A stretch of 64,000 bases of DNA from Kordiimonas gwangyangensis DSM 19435 = JCM 12864 (GCF_000375545.1 NZ_AQXF01000002.1:408716-472715), one strand, 5' to 3'. Shown: positions 36,350 through 46,318, numbered from the stretch's first letter. Program-made: numbers and translations. The notes: generated from the sequence alone by a model not told the origin.

Positions 36350-37873
36350 ATGGCTGCATTTGATACCAGTGCTCCGCTGTTGCCGGAAATCCTCTCCCTC
36401 CACGGCAAGTGGAAAGATAAAAAACCAGCGCTCATCTGCGACGGCCGCACAGTCACCTGGCGGGAGCTTGAGGCCTCCACCAACCGTATCGCCAATGCGC
36501 TGATCGCACGTGGTATTTCCCGCGGTAAGATGGTTGGCGTGGTGATGAGCAATGGCATTGCCATGGTTGAAGTGCTTATTGGCATTATGAAAGCAGGCGC
36601 TTGCTCGGTACCGATCAACCTATCGGTCAGCGATGAAGCGCTTGAAGCCATGCTCTCAGATGCTGGTGTTGCCGCGGTTTTCTCCACGACAGACCAGAGC
36701 GCACGGTTAAGACCTTACCTGAAAGCAAACTCGGCTGTCGTTGCGGTGTCAGATAATGAGCTGACGGCCTTCCCCAAAGACGCAAGCGACGACCTGCCCA
36801 GTGTTGGCATTCAGGGCGACGACCCGCTGAATGTGATCTATAGCTCCGGCACTACGGGCATGCCAAAAGGTATCCTTCATGTGCACGCAGGACGGCGCGA
36901 CTGGGCGTATGATCTCACCATCGCGCTCCGCTACCATGGTGCTGCGCGCACGCTTTTTACTATTGGCCTTTATTCCAACATCAGTTGGGTCGCCATGCTC
37001 TGTACGCTCCTCTCGGGCGGAACCATGGTCATCGCACCAAAGTTTGATGCCCGTGAAGCGCTCGCCACGATCGAGGCAGAAAAAATCAGCCATTTCGCAA
37101 TGGTACCAATTCAGTTCCAGCGCCTGATGGAAGTGCCGGATCAGGCTGATTTTGACCTGTCGAGCATTGAAGCGGTGATGAGCTGTGGCTCCCCCCTGCA
37201 CGCTGATCTCAAGACAAACCTGTTCGCCCGCCTCGGCCCTAAAGTGGTGATTGAGCTTTTTGGCCTCACCGAAGGTGTAATCACCACGCTGGACCCCGAA
37301 GACGCAGAAGGCCGCATGGCGTCCGTCGGCAAACCACTGGTCGGCACTGATATCAAGATCATTGGCGATGACGACAAGGAAGTGCCGCGCGGCACGTCTG
37401 GTGAGGTGGTTGGTTGCGGGCGCATCGTCATGCCCGGCTACTTGAACCGCCCTGACGCAACGGCAGAAGCCACCTGGGTTGACGAGACTGGCAAAGCGTG
37501 GCTGCGCACCGGCGATATTGGACAGCTCGATGATGAGGGCTATCTCTATATTGTCGACCGCAAGAAGGACATGATCCTATCTGGCGGGCAAAATATCTAC
37601 CCGCAGGACATCGAAGCCGTGCTGATCAAGCATGAAGCGGTGAACGATGTGGCGGTGATTGGTGTGAAAAGCGAGCGCTGGGGTGAAACGCCGCTCGCCA
37701 TTGTAGTCAAGCAGGAAGGGGTCACCATCGGTGAAGATGAATTGGCCAGATGGGCCAACAGCCTCCTCGGCAAACAGCAGCGTATCTCTGGCGTACAGTT
37801 TACCGACGCCCTGCCCCGCAACGCCAACGGAAAGATTTTAAAGCGGGAACTGCGCGTAACTTATGGGGGATAA
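36350..37873 (+). CDS. Class I AMP-forming acyl-CoA synthetase
   Basis: A 507-residue adenylate-forming ligase. The A3 motif is IYSSGTTGMPKG, A5 FGLTEG, A7 WLRTGDIGQLDDEGYLYIVDRKKDMI, and the C-terminal catalytic Lys lies in NANGKILKREL. It activates a carboxylic acid to its CoA thioester; the acid is unknown. The start ATG 36350 gives MAAFDTSAPLLPEIL; no strong ribosome site. It is followed by a hydrolase gene 5 bases later, forming an operon probably with the TonB receptor. Confidence 0.88.
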   Translation: MAAFDTSAPLLPEILSLHGKWKDKKPALICDGRTVTWRELEASTNRIANALIARGISRGKMVGVVMSNGIAMVEVLIGIMKAGACSVPINLSVSDEALEAMLSDAGVAAVFSTTDQSARLRPYLKANSAVVAVSDNELTAFPKDASDDLPSVGIQGDDPLNVIYSSGTTGMPKGILHVHAGRRDWAYDLTIALRYHGAARTLFTIGLYSNISWVAMLCTLLSGGTMVIAPKFDAREALATIEAEKISHFAMVPIQFQRLMEVPDQADFDLSSIEAVMSCGSPLHADLKTNLFARLGPKVVIELFGLTEGVITTLDPEDAEGRMASVGKPLVGTDIKIIGDDDKEVPRGTSGEVVGCGRIVMPGYLNRPDATAEATWVDETGKAWLRTGDIGQLDDEGYLYIVDRKKDMILSGGQNIYPQDIEAVLIKHEAVNDVAVIGVKSERWGETPLAIVVKQEGVTIGEDELARWANSLLGKQQRISGVQFTDALPRNANGKILKRELRVTYGG

Positions 37874-37878
37874 ATTCC

Positions 37879-38736
37879 ATGGCACAGTATGAAGATTGTT
37901 TCTTCACCAACCCTGACGGGCTGAAGCAGCATTACCGCGATTATAATAATGCGGGCGCCGACGCGCCGGTGGTCCTGTGCATGCCCGGCCTGACCCGGAA
38001 CCCTAAAGACTTTGCAGACATCGCCGATCACCTTGCTGACCGCTGCCGCATTATTGCCATTGCCAACCGTGGCCGCGGCAAGTCGGACTATGACCCTGAG
38101 CCGAGCCGCTATATGCCGCTCACTTATGTGTCGGACGTCATGGCTCTCCTGAAACACTTGGGGATCAGTCAGGTTATTGCCCTTGGCACCTCCCTTGGCG
38201 GGCTGATGACCATCCTTATTCAGGCCATGCACCCCGGCACGCTGAAGGCAGCCATCATCAATGATATTGGGCCCGAAGTTGATCCCAAAGGCATTGCCCG
38301 CATCAAAAGCTATGTTGGCAAAGGCACCCCGCCCGCCAGTTGGGAAGAAGCTTATGCTGCCGTCAAGCGTGCGAATGATGGCGTATATCCTAACTTCAGC
38401 GAAGAAGACTGGCGCTGGTACACTCATAACCTCTATGAGGATGTGGACGGCAAACCGGCCGTGCAATATGACGCCGCCATCAGCCAGAATTTCGAGAATT
38501 CTGACGACCAGGCCGCACCAGACCTTTGGCCAGCCTTTGGCATGCTCCATAGCGTGCCGATGGTGGTACTGAGGGGTGAGTTGTCAGACATCCTGTCGGC
38601 GGAGACGCTTGAGCGTATGGCGCGCGAGCACCCGGACCTTGAGCCGGTCACCGTTCCCGGACTTGGCCATGTACCGTTGATGCGCGAGGATGTCTGCCAA
38701 GCGGCGATTGACCGCCTGATTGGCCGTTTTCTCTAA
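37879..38736 (+). CDS. Alpha/beta hydrolase (esterase/lactonase-like)
   Basis: A 285-residue alpha/beta hydrolase. Oxyanion region CMPGLTRNPKDF, nucleophile in LGTSLGGLMT, acid in LRGELSDILS and His in PGLGHVPLM. It resembles the enol-lactonase/haloperoxidase-like branch. Start 37879 follows GGGGGA. Its coupling to the acyl-CoA ligase suggests joint use on one imported substrate, but no pathway can be named. Confidence 0.82.
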   Translation: MAQYEDCFFTNPDGLKQHYRDYNNAGADAPVVLCMPGLTRNPKDFADIADHLADRCRIIAIANRGRGKSDYDPEPSRYMPLTYVSDVMALLKHLGISQVIALGTSLGGLMTILIQAMHPGTLKAAIINDIGPEVDPKGIARIKSYVGKGTPPASWEEAYAAVKRANDGVYPNFSEEDWRWYTHNLYEDVDGKPAVQYDAAISQNFENSDDQAAPDLWPAFGMLHSVPMVVLRGELSDILSAETLERMAREHPDLEPVTVPGLGHVPLMREDVCQAAIDRLIGRFL

Positions 38737-38763
38737 AAATTCCACCTTTTTCTAGACACCACC

Positions 38764-38800
38764 TACGGTCTGTGGCAAAGCTGCGGACCGTATTTTTATT
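38764..38800 (+). terminator. Rho-independent terminator
   Basis: TACGGTC-x3-GC / GC-x3-GACCGTA followed by TTTTTATTT. It ends the ligase-hydrolase unit before the threonine dehydratase gene. Confidence 0.75.
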
Positions 38801-38814
38801 TCGTGGAGTGAGCC

Positions 38815-40035
38815 GTGAGTGAACAATTATTGCCGATAAGTGCTGCAGATGTTTATGAAGCTGAAAAGGCAATCAAGGGCGCGATTAAACGCACACCTAT
38901 GGAAAAGTCACAAACGCTCTCGCAAATTACCGGCGCCGAGTGCTGGCTCAAGTTCGAGATTTTCCAGTTCACTGCGGCCTACAAGGAACGCGGCGCGCTG
39001 AATAAGCTGCTGTCGCTGCCCAAAAACACGCGCGGTGTGATTGCGGCGTCCGCCGGTAACCACGCACAAGGTATCAGCTATCATGCTGGGCGCCTTGGTA
39101 TCCCCGCCACAATCGTGATGCCGGAAGGCACGCCCTTCAACAAGGTGAAACGCACCGAGGAACTGGGTGCACGTGTTGTGCTCACGGGTGCGAATTTTGA
39201 GGAAGCAACCAAAGCAGCCTACGCCCTTGCAGACAAGGAAAACCTGACCTTCATTCACCCGTTCGATGACCCGCTGGTGATGGCGGGCCAAGGCACTGTC
39301 GGCCTTGAAATGTTGGAGGATGTGCCGGACCTTGATACCCTTGTGGTGCCAATCGGCGGCGGCGGGCTGATCTCGGGCATCGCGACAATTGCCAAGCACA
39401 TCAACCCGAACATCCGCATTGTTGGTGTTCAGACCGAAGCTTTCCCCGCGATGAAAGAAACGTTTGAGGGCAAGGCTTTGCGGGGCAACAACATCTCCAT
39501 CGCTGAGGGGATTGCCGTCAATAAACCCGGCGAACGTACACGGGATGTGGTCAAATCGCTCGTCGACGCCATTGTAACGGTGCCTGAGCGGCATATCGAA
39601 GCCGCGATCGTTACCATCATGGAAATCGAGAAGGTTGTGGTTGAAGGCGCGGGCGGGATCGGCCTTGCCGCCGTCATGCACCACCCGGAGCTTTTCAAGG
39701 GCCATAAGGTGGGTATCGTGCTTTCGGGCGGCAATATCGACAGTCGCCTGCTTGCCAGCGCCATCATGCGCGGCATGGCGCGTGACGGCCGCCTCGCCCG
39801 CCTGCGTATCACCATGATGGATCAGCCGGGCGCGCTGGCCAAAGTGACCGACGTTGTGGCGCGGGTTGGCACCAATATCATAGAGATGCGCCACCAACGC
39901 GAATTTGGTGCACTCTCGCTCAAACAGACCGAGATGGAACTGGTGATCGAGGCCAAGGACCGTGACCACGCACAAAGCCTTGTTGACGCGCTCGAAGAGG
40001 CCGGCTTCAAGGTCGATTTCGCCAAAACGGTCTAG
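38815..40035 (+). CDS. ilvA: Threonine ammonia-lyase (ACT-domain type)
   Basis: A 406-residue PLP enzyme deaminating threonine to 2-oxobutanoate. The PLP lysine is in FTAAYKERGALNKL (about residue 58); the phosphate-binding loop is PIGGGGLISG. A C-terminal ACT domain (LARLRITMMDQPGALAKVTDVVARVGTNIIEMRHQREF) suggests amino-acid control. Length fits the 400-residue ilvA/tdcB class rather than the 500-residue E. coli IlvA. It starts at GTG 38815 after GTGGAG. Whether biosynthetic or catabolic is undecided. Confidence 0.88.
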   Translation: MSEQLLPISAADVYEAEKAIKGAIKRTPMEKSQTLSQITGAECWLKFEIFQFTAAYKERGALNKLLSLPKNTRGVIAASAGNHAQGISYHAGRLGIPATIVMPEGTPFNKVKRTEELGARVVLTGANFEEATKAAYALADKENLTFIHPFDDPLVMAGQGTVGLEMLEDVPDLDTLVVPIGGGGLISGIATIAKHINPNIRIVGVQTEAFPAMKETFEGKALRGNNISIAEGIAVNKPGERTRDVVKSLVDAIVTVPERHIEAAIVTIMEIEKVVVEGAGGIGLAAVMHHPELFKGHKVGIVLSGGNIDSRLLASAIMRGMARDGRLARLRITMMDQPGALAKVTDVVARVGTNIIEMRHQREFGALSLKQTEMELVIEAKDRDHAQSLVDALEEAGFKVDFAKTV

Positions 40036-40047
40036 CTCAAAAAGAAA

Positions 40048-40071
40048 CGGCGAGTGCATTTGCACCCGCCG
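40048..40071 (-). terminator. Terminator between ilvA and the metalloprotease
   Basis: CGGCG-A-GTGCA / TGCAC-C-CGCCG, a 10-pair stem. On the minus strand TTTCTTTTT follows, so it best serves the metalloprotease gene. Confidence 0.7.
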
Positions 40072-40096
40072 ATCTTCATATATTTAGCAACTACGA

Positions 40097-41671
40097 TCAG
40101 AAGACAAAGTCGTCCGCTGCGATATCGCCTGCGTTGAGGCCGGCGAGCAAGATGGTGCCCGTGCCAAAATCAATGAGCGTATCCGCGCCCGACTGAGAAA
40201 CGGCAAGATCACCAAAGCTTGCGCCGGTTGCGCTGAGATCGAGAAGGTCAAGGCCGTCTTCGAAGTCCGCCACAGTGTCGTTGCCGTCACCGCCTGCAAA
40301 GGTGAATGTATCACTACCTTCACCGCCGATCAGCGTGTCGTCGCCTTCAAATCCGCGCAGAACGTCATCGCCAGCGCCGCCATCAAGCACGTTGTTGACT
40401 TCGTTACCCCACAGGAGGTCACGCTCGGACCCGCCTACAGCGTTTTCAATAACGGTGCCGTAAGCGATACTGATGTTGAAGAGCGAGGTGGCATAAATGC
40501 CTTCCACGCCGGTGTCCGCATAAATCTGGCTTTCCGCCAGCGCCATGCGGGAACCTGAGACTGCATCAACGGTTGCCTGGTCAATGTCGGCGAACAGCTG
40601 GCCTGAAAGCTCGGTCAGGTCTGCGCGGTTGGCGTTGATTTCCTCCGCATCCGGTACAGCCTGCGCGGCCGAACTGAAGGCACCATCATGCAGGTCGATG
40701 AACACACTTGCTTCAAAGCCCGACAGGTCGATGGTGTCATTGCCGCCGGCATCATAGATCGACACGTTCGGGAACTCGTTTTGCGAGAAGTCGAACACAT
40801 CGCGACCAGCGTTTGAATTAAAGCCGTATGTGGTGTCATCCACACGGGTTGTCAGGTCTGCGCCGTATTTGCTCTGGATTGTGACGATATCATGCAGCAT
40901 CGGCGTTTGCGCGTTGCCGAAAAGGAATGTGCTCCAGTCGATGATGGAAGCGCCGGTTTCACTCGGGCTCCAATACGACATAATCGTGTATTGCTCACTG
41001 TCCTGCGCGTATTCGGCCTGGTCGGTGTATGTGGTTGCACCCGCACCATTATAGGCACCCGGGTGGCTCAGGCCTACTGCGTGGCCAATCTCGTGCACAA
41101 GCGTTGTGGCACCATAACCATTGAAACCGAGCCAATCGTTGGTCCAGTTAATCTCCGGGTCTGCCACAAACACATCACCGAAGAACTTCCAGCCCTGTGC
41201 GTTGGTAAAGTCATACTCCGGGTAGTAGGCATAGGCCTGCGCCGGATCAGCTGAGTTCGCGAACTGGATATCCGCGCCCATCCCATTCGATTCCACGAAG
41301 GTTGGATCAATCAGATCGTCCCACAATTCAATGCTGTCGCGTGCAGCATCGCGCTGCTCGTCAGAGAATGGCGCGAGGCCGTCACCAGACGTGAAACCAT
41401 AGTTCGGGTTATTGTAGAGCCCTGTCAGATGGCTCTTGTCCAGGAACGTATAGGTAATGCGGCCATTGCCACTGACGTGCTGTGAATTACCAGAATCGAT
41501 CTGGTCGATCACGCCATCTAGATCAAAGATCTGTTTGTTGCGGAATGACAGCCCTGCATAGTCATCAAGGTTGAATTCCTCCGGTGCAACAAGCTCTGGT
41601 CCCGGGCGGAAAATATGATCTTCCGACCCGGAGTCATGCGTATCCAGATCAATGTTTTTGATTTTAGGCAT
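40097..41671 (-). CDS. Serralysin-like M10 metalloprotease with RTX repeats
   Basis: A 524-residue secreted zinc protease. The zinc motif HEIGHAVGLSH starts at His193; a Met-turn candidate is TIMSYWS. The C-terminal third has calcium-binding RTX nonapeptides (LDGGAGDDVLRGFEGDDTLIGGEGSDTF) and ends in DDFVF, an acidic-hydrophobic tail typical of type I secretion signals. There is no Sec signal, consistent with type I export. No ABC/MFP/TolC secretion genes adjoin. Start is supported by GGAGGGG. Confidence 0.9.
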   Translation of the reverse strand: MPKIKNIDLDTHDSGSEDHIFRPGPELVAPEEFNLDDYAGLSFRNKQIFDLDGVIDQIDSGNSQHVSGNGRITYTFLDKSHLTGLYNNPNYGFTSGDGLAPFSDEQRDAARDSIELWDDLIDPTFVESNGMGADIQFANSADPAQAYAYYPEYDFTNAQGWKFFGDVFVADPEINWTNDWLGFNGYGATTLVHEIGHAVGLSHPGAYNGAGATTYTDQAEYAQDSEQYTIMSYWSPSETGASIIDWSTFLFGNAQTPMLHDIVTIQSKYGADLTTRVDDTTYGFNSNAGRDVFDFSQNEFPNVSIYDAGGNDTIDLSGFEASVFIDLHDGAFSSAAQAVPDAEEINANRADLTELSGQLFADIDQATVDAVSGSRMALAESQIYADTGVEGIYATSLFNISIAYGTVIENAVGGSERDLLWGNEVNNVLDGGAGDDVLRGFEGDDTLIGGEGSDTFTFAGGDGNDTVADFEDGLDLLDLSATGASFGDLAVSQSGADTLIDFGTGTILLAGLNAGDIAADDFVF

Positions 41672-41883
41672 ATGAGTTTCCCCTCCTCAAGTTGGACGGG
41701 GATTTTTGACAAGAATATTCTACTTGTCAATTCAACAAGCAGCCATGAGAAGCATTATACAATTTTAAATAATCATTATTAAAAACGTTCTGGAAAAATA
41801 TTTTATCATGAGAGTGTTTCACGTTTTTATATAAACTTAGGTTTTAGAGACTTTTTGCCCTCCGCACACTGCCATTAACAATA

Positions 41884-41915
41884 AAAAAAAGCCGGACAAA
41901 ATCTTGTCCGGCTTT
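41884..41915 (-). terminator. Rho-independent terminator of the RND operon
   Basis: Minus strand AAAGCCGGACAA / TTGTCCGGCTTTTTTTT, a long perfect stem with an eight-T tail. It follows the RND permease stop by about 25 bases. The rest of 41672-41937 is AT-rich and holds the metalloprotease promoter region. Confidence 0.93.
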
Positions 41916-41937
41916 CGCTTGGTAGTTGATGAAAAAG

Positions 41938-44900
41938 TTACTCGGCAGGAATGCCCTTGGCTTCTTTTTCCTCAATCTCACGCAGCTTGGCAGCCACATA
42001 GCCGGGTGACTTGGTATATTTCGCAAACATGTCGTAAAAGACCGGCACGATAAAGAGCGTGAAGAAGGTCGCAACGATCACACCACCAAACACGGTGACG
42101 CCAATTGTTACACGGCTCGCAGCACCGGCCCCCGTCGCAATCATCAGCGGAACTGCGCCCATCGCGGTCGAAAGGCCCGTCATCATGATTGGACGCAGGC
42201 GAAGCGCGGAAGCTTCAAGAAGTGCGTCACGGATTTCCCTGCCCTCGTCCCGCAACTGATTGGCGAATTCCACGATGAGAATACCGTTCTTCGCCGCGAG
42301 GCCGATGAGCATGATAAGGCCGATCTGGCTATAGATGTTGAACGTGCTGCCTGCAAGATAGAGCCCCAGCAAGCCACCTAGCACCGCAAGCGGTACCGTC
42401 AGCATGATGACAAACGGGTGCACAAAACTTTCGAACTGTGCCGCGAGGATCAGGAACACCACAACAAGGGCCAGTGCGAAGACAAAATAGATGTCACTGC
42501 CCGCTTCCTTGTATTCGCGCGTCGCGCCCTTGTAGTCGATGGAGGTCACATCGGGGATCACCTCACGTACGAGGTTCTCCATATATTCGGTGACTTCACC
42601 GATGGTATAGCCAGGCGCCACGTTGGCAGACACCGTAAGCGCGCGTACACGGTTGAAGCGGCGCAGGTCGCCTGCACCGGAATCCTCCGCCACCTCAACA
42701 AGGTTGGTGAGCGGGATCAGGTCGCCTGTACGGCCCGACGCAACGTAGATATTCTCCATATCGAGCGGCTGACGGCGATCTGTTTCCTGTGCCTGCAGGA
42801 TTACGTCATACTCTTCGCCGTCATCCACATAGGTGGTCACGCGCCGACCGCCCATCATGGTTTCAAGCGTACGGCCAATCTCACGAATGGAAACGCCCAT
42901 ATCAGCCGCACGTTCGCGGTTGATCCGCACACGGTACTGAGGTTGCGTTTCTTCATAATCGGTATCGACGTTCACCAGGCCGGGGTAATCCGCCAACTCA
43001 TCAAGAATGATCTGCTTGAAACGACCAAGCTCATCGTAGGTGGAGCCGCCAATCACGAATTGGAAGCTCTCCGAGCCACCACCACGGGTCAGGCCGGTAC
43101 TCTCGATCGGGATTGCCTGTGCACCCGGCACATTGTTGATGAGTTTTGGCCGCAGTTCTTCAAGAATCTCTGTCGAGGAACGCTCACGCTCGTCCCACGG
43201 GGTCAGGATCACGAAGCCCCAGGCCCCACCACCATCTACACGCAACAGAAAACGCTGCAGTTCACCAGTGTCGAGAAGCGGCAGGACCTGTTCTTCGATC
43301 TTGAGTGCCTGCTCGACCATGAATTCATGGCTCGCGCCCTCAGGGCCCTTCACGCGCATGAACAGGTTGCCGCGGTCTTCAATCGGTGCCAGTTCGCTCG
43401 GGATACGGCTCTGAAGGCCCGCAATAAGCGCAAAGCACGTAATGAACGTAAGGGTTACGATGGCTTTGTTGGCGAGACAGATTTTGAGGATGTTTGTGTA
43501 GCCGTCCTGAATGCGCTTGAACACGCGGTCAAGCCAGCTTGCGAACGCCGGTTTCTTGTTGCGGCGACGCACAAGGATGGAACACATCATAGGGCTGAGG
43601 GTCAGTGCAACAAGGCTGGAGAAAGCCACAGCCGCAGACATGGTGATAGCAAGTTCACCGAACAGGCGTCCCACGTTCCCTGTCAGGAACATGATGGGTA
43701 CAAACACACCAATGAGCACGAGCGTGGTCGCAATAACCGCAAAACCCACTTGTCGCGCACCGCGGTAGGCAGCCAGGAGGCCCGGCTCACCCTCTTCCAC
43801 GCGGCGGTAAATATTCTCAAGCACCACGATGGCATCGTCCACCACAAGGCCAATAGCCATCACAAGGCCCAGAAGCGTGATCAGGTTGATGGATACGTCA
43901 AACAGACTGAGCACCCAGAAGCTTGCGATAATGCACACAGGCACTGTCACCGCAGGCACCAGAACGGTTTTGAGATTGCCGAGGAACAGGTAAAGCACCA
44001 AGACCACAAGGCCCATGGCGACAATCAGGGTGAAATAAACCTCGTCAATTGCCTTCTCGATAAAGATCGAGGTGTCGTAAGCGACGGTCAGCTCCATACT
44101 TTCAGGCAGCGTCTGACGGATACGTTCCGCCTCAGCTTTTGCAGCCTGCGCTACGGCAAGTGTATTGCCCTTGGACTGTTTCACCACACCGAGGCCGATT
44201 ACAGGAATACCGTTACCCCGGAACGTACGCTCGTCCCGCTCAGATGCTTTGGCGACCGTGGCAATATCGGCAAGGCGCACAAAACCACCGTCCGCGCCCT
44301 TACGGATGACCATGTTATTGAAGTCCGCGGGGTCCGAGTATTCACGGTTTAGTCGCACAATCGTGTCACGGTTGATGGACTCGATTTTACCGGCTGGTAG
44401 CTCGACGTTCTCGGACCGCAGCACGTTTTCCACGTCTGTTACTGTGATGCCGCGGGCGGCCATGGCCTGACGGTCAAGGTTGATGCGGATGGCATACCGT
44501 TTCTGACCACCAATACGTACGCCGGATACGCCGTCCACCACCGACAGGCGGTCAACGATATTGCGTTCGGCATAGTCGGTCAGTTGCAGAATATCCATCA
44601 CCGGGCTGGTGAGATTGAACCAAAGCACAGGACGGGTGTCGTTATCGGCCTTGGAAATCTCAGGCGGCTCCACCTCTTCCGGCAGGTTATTGAGGACGCG
44701 GCTCACCCGGTCGCGCACATCGTTCGCCGCTGCGTCAATATCGCGGTCCAGCATGAATTCCACATTGATGCTCGACCGGCCGTCGTTACTGGTCGATTCA
44801 ATCGTCTTGATGCCCGGAACCCCGGCAATGGCGCTTTCGATGATCTGTGTCACGCGGGTTTCAACTACGGCAGCGTTGGCACCCGGATAGTTGGTGCGCA

Positions 44901-45039
44901 CGCCCACGATTGGCGGGTCAACATCCGGCAGTTCGCGCACGGCAAGCTGCTGGAATGAAATCAGACCGAAGGCGATCAGCATCAGGCTGACCACCACGGC
45001 AAAAATCGGCCTTTTTACTGAGACATCAGACAGGATCAT
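41938..45039 (-). CDS. RND efflux permease (HAE1/AcrB type)
   Basis: A 1033-residue inner-membrane proton-driven exporter. It has twelve membrane segments and two large periplasmic loops. N terminus MILSDVSVKRPIFAVVVSLMLI. Proton-relay Asp pair in LVVDDAIVVLENIYR (TM4), and the usual GIAAKNGILIVEF-like GLAAKNGILIVEFANQLRDEGRE. Exports drugs, solvents or lipids; substrate unknown. It overlaps the adaptor gene by 4 bases; no outer-membrane TolC partner is in the window. Confidence 0.94.
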   Translation of the reverse strand: MILSDVSVKRPIFAVVVSLMLIAFGLISFQQLAVRELPDVDPPIVGVRTNYPGANAAVVETRVTQIIESAIAGVPGIKTIESTSNDGRSSINVEFMLDRDIDAAANDVRDRVSRVLNNLPEEVEPPEISKADNDTRPVLWFNLTSPVMDILQLTDYAERNIVDRLSVVDGVSGVRIGGQKRYAIRINLDRQAMAARGITVTDVENVLRSENVELPAGKIESINRDTIVRLNREYSDPADFNNMVIRKGADGGFVRLADIATVAKASERDERTFRGNGIPVIGLGVVKQSKGNTLAVAQAAKAEAERIRQTLPESMELTVAYDTSIFIEKAIDEVYFTLIVAMGLVVLVLYLFLGNLKTVLVPAVTVPVCIIASFWVLSLFDVSINLITLLGLVMAIGLVVDDAIVVLENIYRRVEEGEPGLLAAYRGARQVGFAVIATTLVLIGVFVPIMFLTGNVGRLFGELAITMSAAVAFSSLVALTLSPMMCSILVRRRNKKPAFASWLDRVFKRIQDGYTNILKICLANKAIVTLTFITCFALIAGLQSRIPSELAPIEDRGNLFMRVKGPEGASHEFMVEQALKIEEQVLPLLDTGELQRFLLRVDGGGAWGFVILTPWDERERSSTEILEELRPKLINNVPGAQAIPIESTGLTRGGGSESFQFVIGGSTYDELGRFKQIILDELADYPGLVNVDTDYEETQPQYRVRINRERAADMGVSIREIGRTLETMMGGRRVTTYVDDGEEYDVILQAQETDRRQPLDMENIYVASGRTGDLIPLTNLVEVAEDSGAGDLRRFNRVRALTVSANVAPGYTIGEVTEYMENLVREVIPDVTSIDYKGATREYKEAGSDIYFVFALALVVVFLILAAQFESFVHPFVIMLTVPLAVLGGLLGLYLAGSTFNIYSQIGLIMLIGLAAKNGILIVEFANQLRDEGREIRDALLEASALRLRPIMMTGLSTAMGAVPLMIATGAGAASRVTIGVTVFGGVIVATFFTLFIVPVFYDMFAKYTKSPGYVAAKLREIEEKEAKGIPAE

Positions 45040-46127
45040 GATGCAGCTCCCGAGGCAACGTCTGTCGCCATGTCACGGACCTTCATGCCTTCACGACCAA
45101 GACGCAGGGTGCCTTCCACCACCACGCGATCGCCAAGCTCAAGTCCTTCCACCACTTCCACATAACCAGGGCGGCGCAGGCCAAGCTGCACTTCGCGGCG
45201 CTTCGCCTCGTCCCCTTGCATGACAAAGACATATTGGTGCCCCGCGGATGGCACAATCGCCTGTTCCGGCACAGAAAGCCCCTCCCACGAACGGCTGAGC
45301 ACCTGTACGGTCATCAGCAGACCGGGACGAAGCAGGCGGTCCTCGTTTGGCACCTCGGCACGCACAATCACCGAACGAGTAACCGGATCAATACGGCTGT
45401 CGATGGTGGTGATTTTACCGCTAAATACACGATCCGGATAGGCTGAAACCTTGGCTTCAACGGCCTGGCCCGGCTTGAGGGTTGCGATGAACCGCTCCGG
45501 CACCGAAAAGTCGAGCTTGATCGTATCGATGGCGTCAATCGTTGTGATGGGCTGGTTCGAGGTCACGAGCGAGCCTTCGCTCACCTGCCGCAGGCCCAGA
45601 AGCCCATCAAATGGCGCCACAATACGCTGGTCATCGAGGCGGGCCTTAGCGGCCTGAAGGCGATAACGCGCTTCATCAAGGCGTCGCTGCTCGGTATCAA
45701 GCGCGGCGGTCGACGCATTGCCCTGTTTCACAAGGTTTTTGATACGCTCAAAGCTGCGCTCAGCTTCCTTGAGGTTGGCTTCCGCCTCGCTCAGTTGCGC
45801 ACGCTCTTCATCGTCCTCAAGCTTGATCAGTACGTCACCACGCTTGACCACCTGGCCATCTTCGAACTGCACTTTACTGACGGTATCGGACACCCGTGCG
45901 GTCAGGGTCACGCTCTCACGTGCCCGGGCGGTGCCAAGCGCTTCCACTACGTCTGAGAACTCGCGGGTTTCCACGGGTGTTGATACAACAGTGACAGCAC
46001 GGCCACCATATTTGCCGCGCTCATCGCTTGCACCATCTGTCATCAGAAGCCATGCAGCAGCTCCTGCCAGTGCGATGAAAATCGCGAACAAAATTACACG
46101 GCCAGATTTCATGCCACCCTCGTTCAT
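45036..46127 (-). CDS. RND periplasmic adaptor (membrane fusion) protein
   Basis: A 363-residue adaptor with one N-terminal anchor (VILFAIFIALAGAAAWLLM). The lipoyl half VSKVQFEDGQVVKRGDVLIKLEDDEERAQL leads into a coiled-coil hairpin, then IVAPFDGLLGLRQVSEGSLV, a beta-barrel and a membrane-proximal domain. Connects the permease to an outer-membrane channel. GAGGGG precedes ATG 46127; ATG 46112 is an alternative. Confidence 0.92.
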   Translation of the reverse strand: MNEGGMKSGRVILFAIFIALAGAAAWLLMTDGASDERGKYGGRAVTVVSTPVETREFSDVVEALGTARARESVTLTARVSDTVSKVQFEDGQVVKRGDVLIKLEDDEERAQLSEAEANLKEAERSFERIKNLVKQGNASTAALDTEQRRLDEARYRLQAAKARLDDQRIVAPFDGLLGLRQVSEGSLVTSNQPITTIDAIDTIKLDFSVPERFIATLKPGQAVEAKVSAYPDRVFSGKITTIDSRIDPVTRSVIVRAEVPNEDRLLRPGLLMTVQVLSRSWEGLSVPEQAIVPSAGHQYVFVMQGDEAKRREVQLGLRRPGYVEVVEGLELGDRVVVEGTLRLGREGMKVRDMATDVASGAAS

Positions 46128-46318
46128 AAAGACCCCTCGGTACCTAAACTGATGCGGCGACGCTAAACCTCTGTGTTACATGGTCGCCATCACCGGTTAC
46201 GATAAATCGTCTTGTTTGGTTTTCCCTAATAATTCAACGGGATAATCAGATTCATTAAGAAAACTTGATCACAACGCTGTGAAGCTGCGACCAACAATGG
46301 TTTACAGCCACGACATTG
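46128..46318. other. Intergenic region, RND operon promoter side
   Basis: No gene. It contains the small dyad ACGAT-AA-ATCGT (46199-46210), and the octamer CCGGTTAC at 46193 and again at 46332 inside the end of the LysR gene. The dyad could be a regulator site for the efflux operon; evidence is slight. Confidence 0.35.

Noticed and set aside
42418-44352. A 644-codon open frame on the plus strand
   Set aside because: It lies wholly opposite the RND permease gene, whose protein is clearly recognisable. It has a His-rich, low-complexity composition typical of antisense frames in GC-rich DNA.
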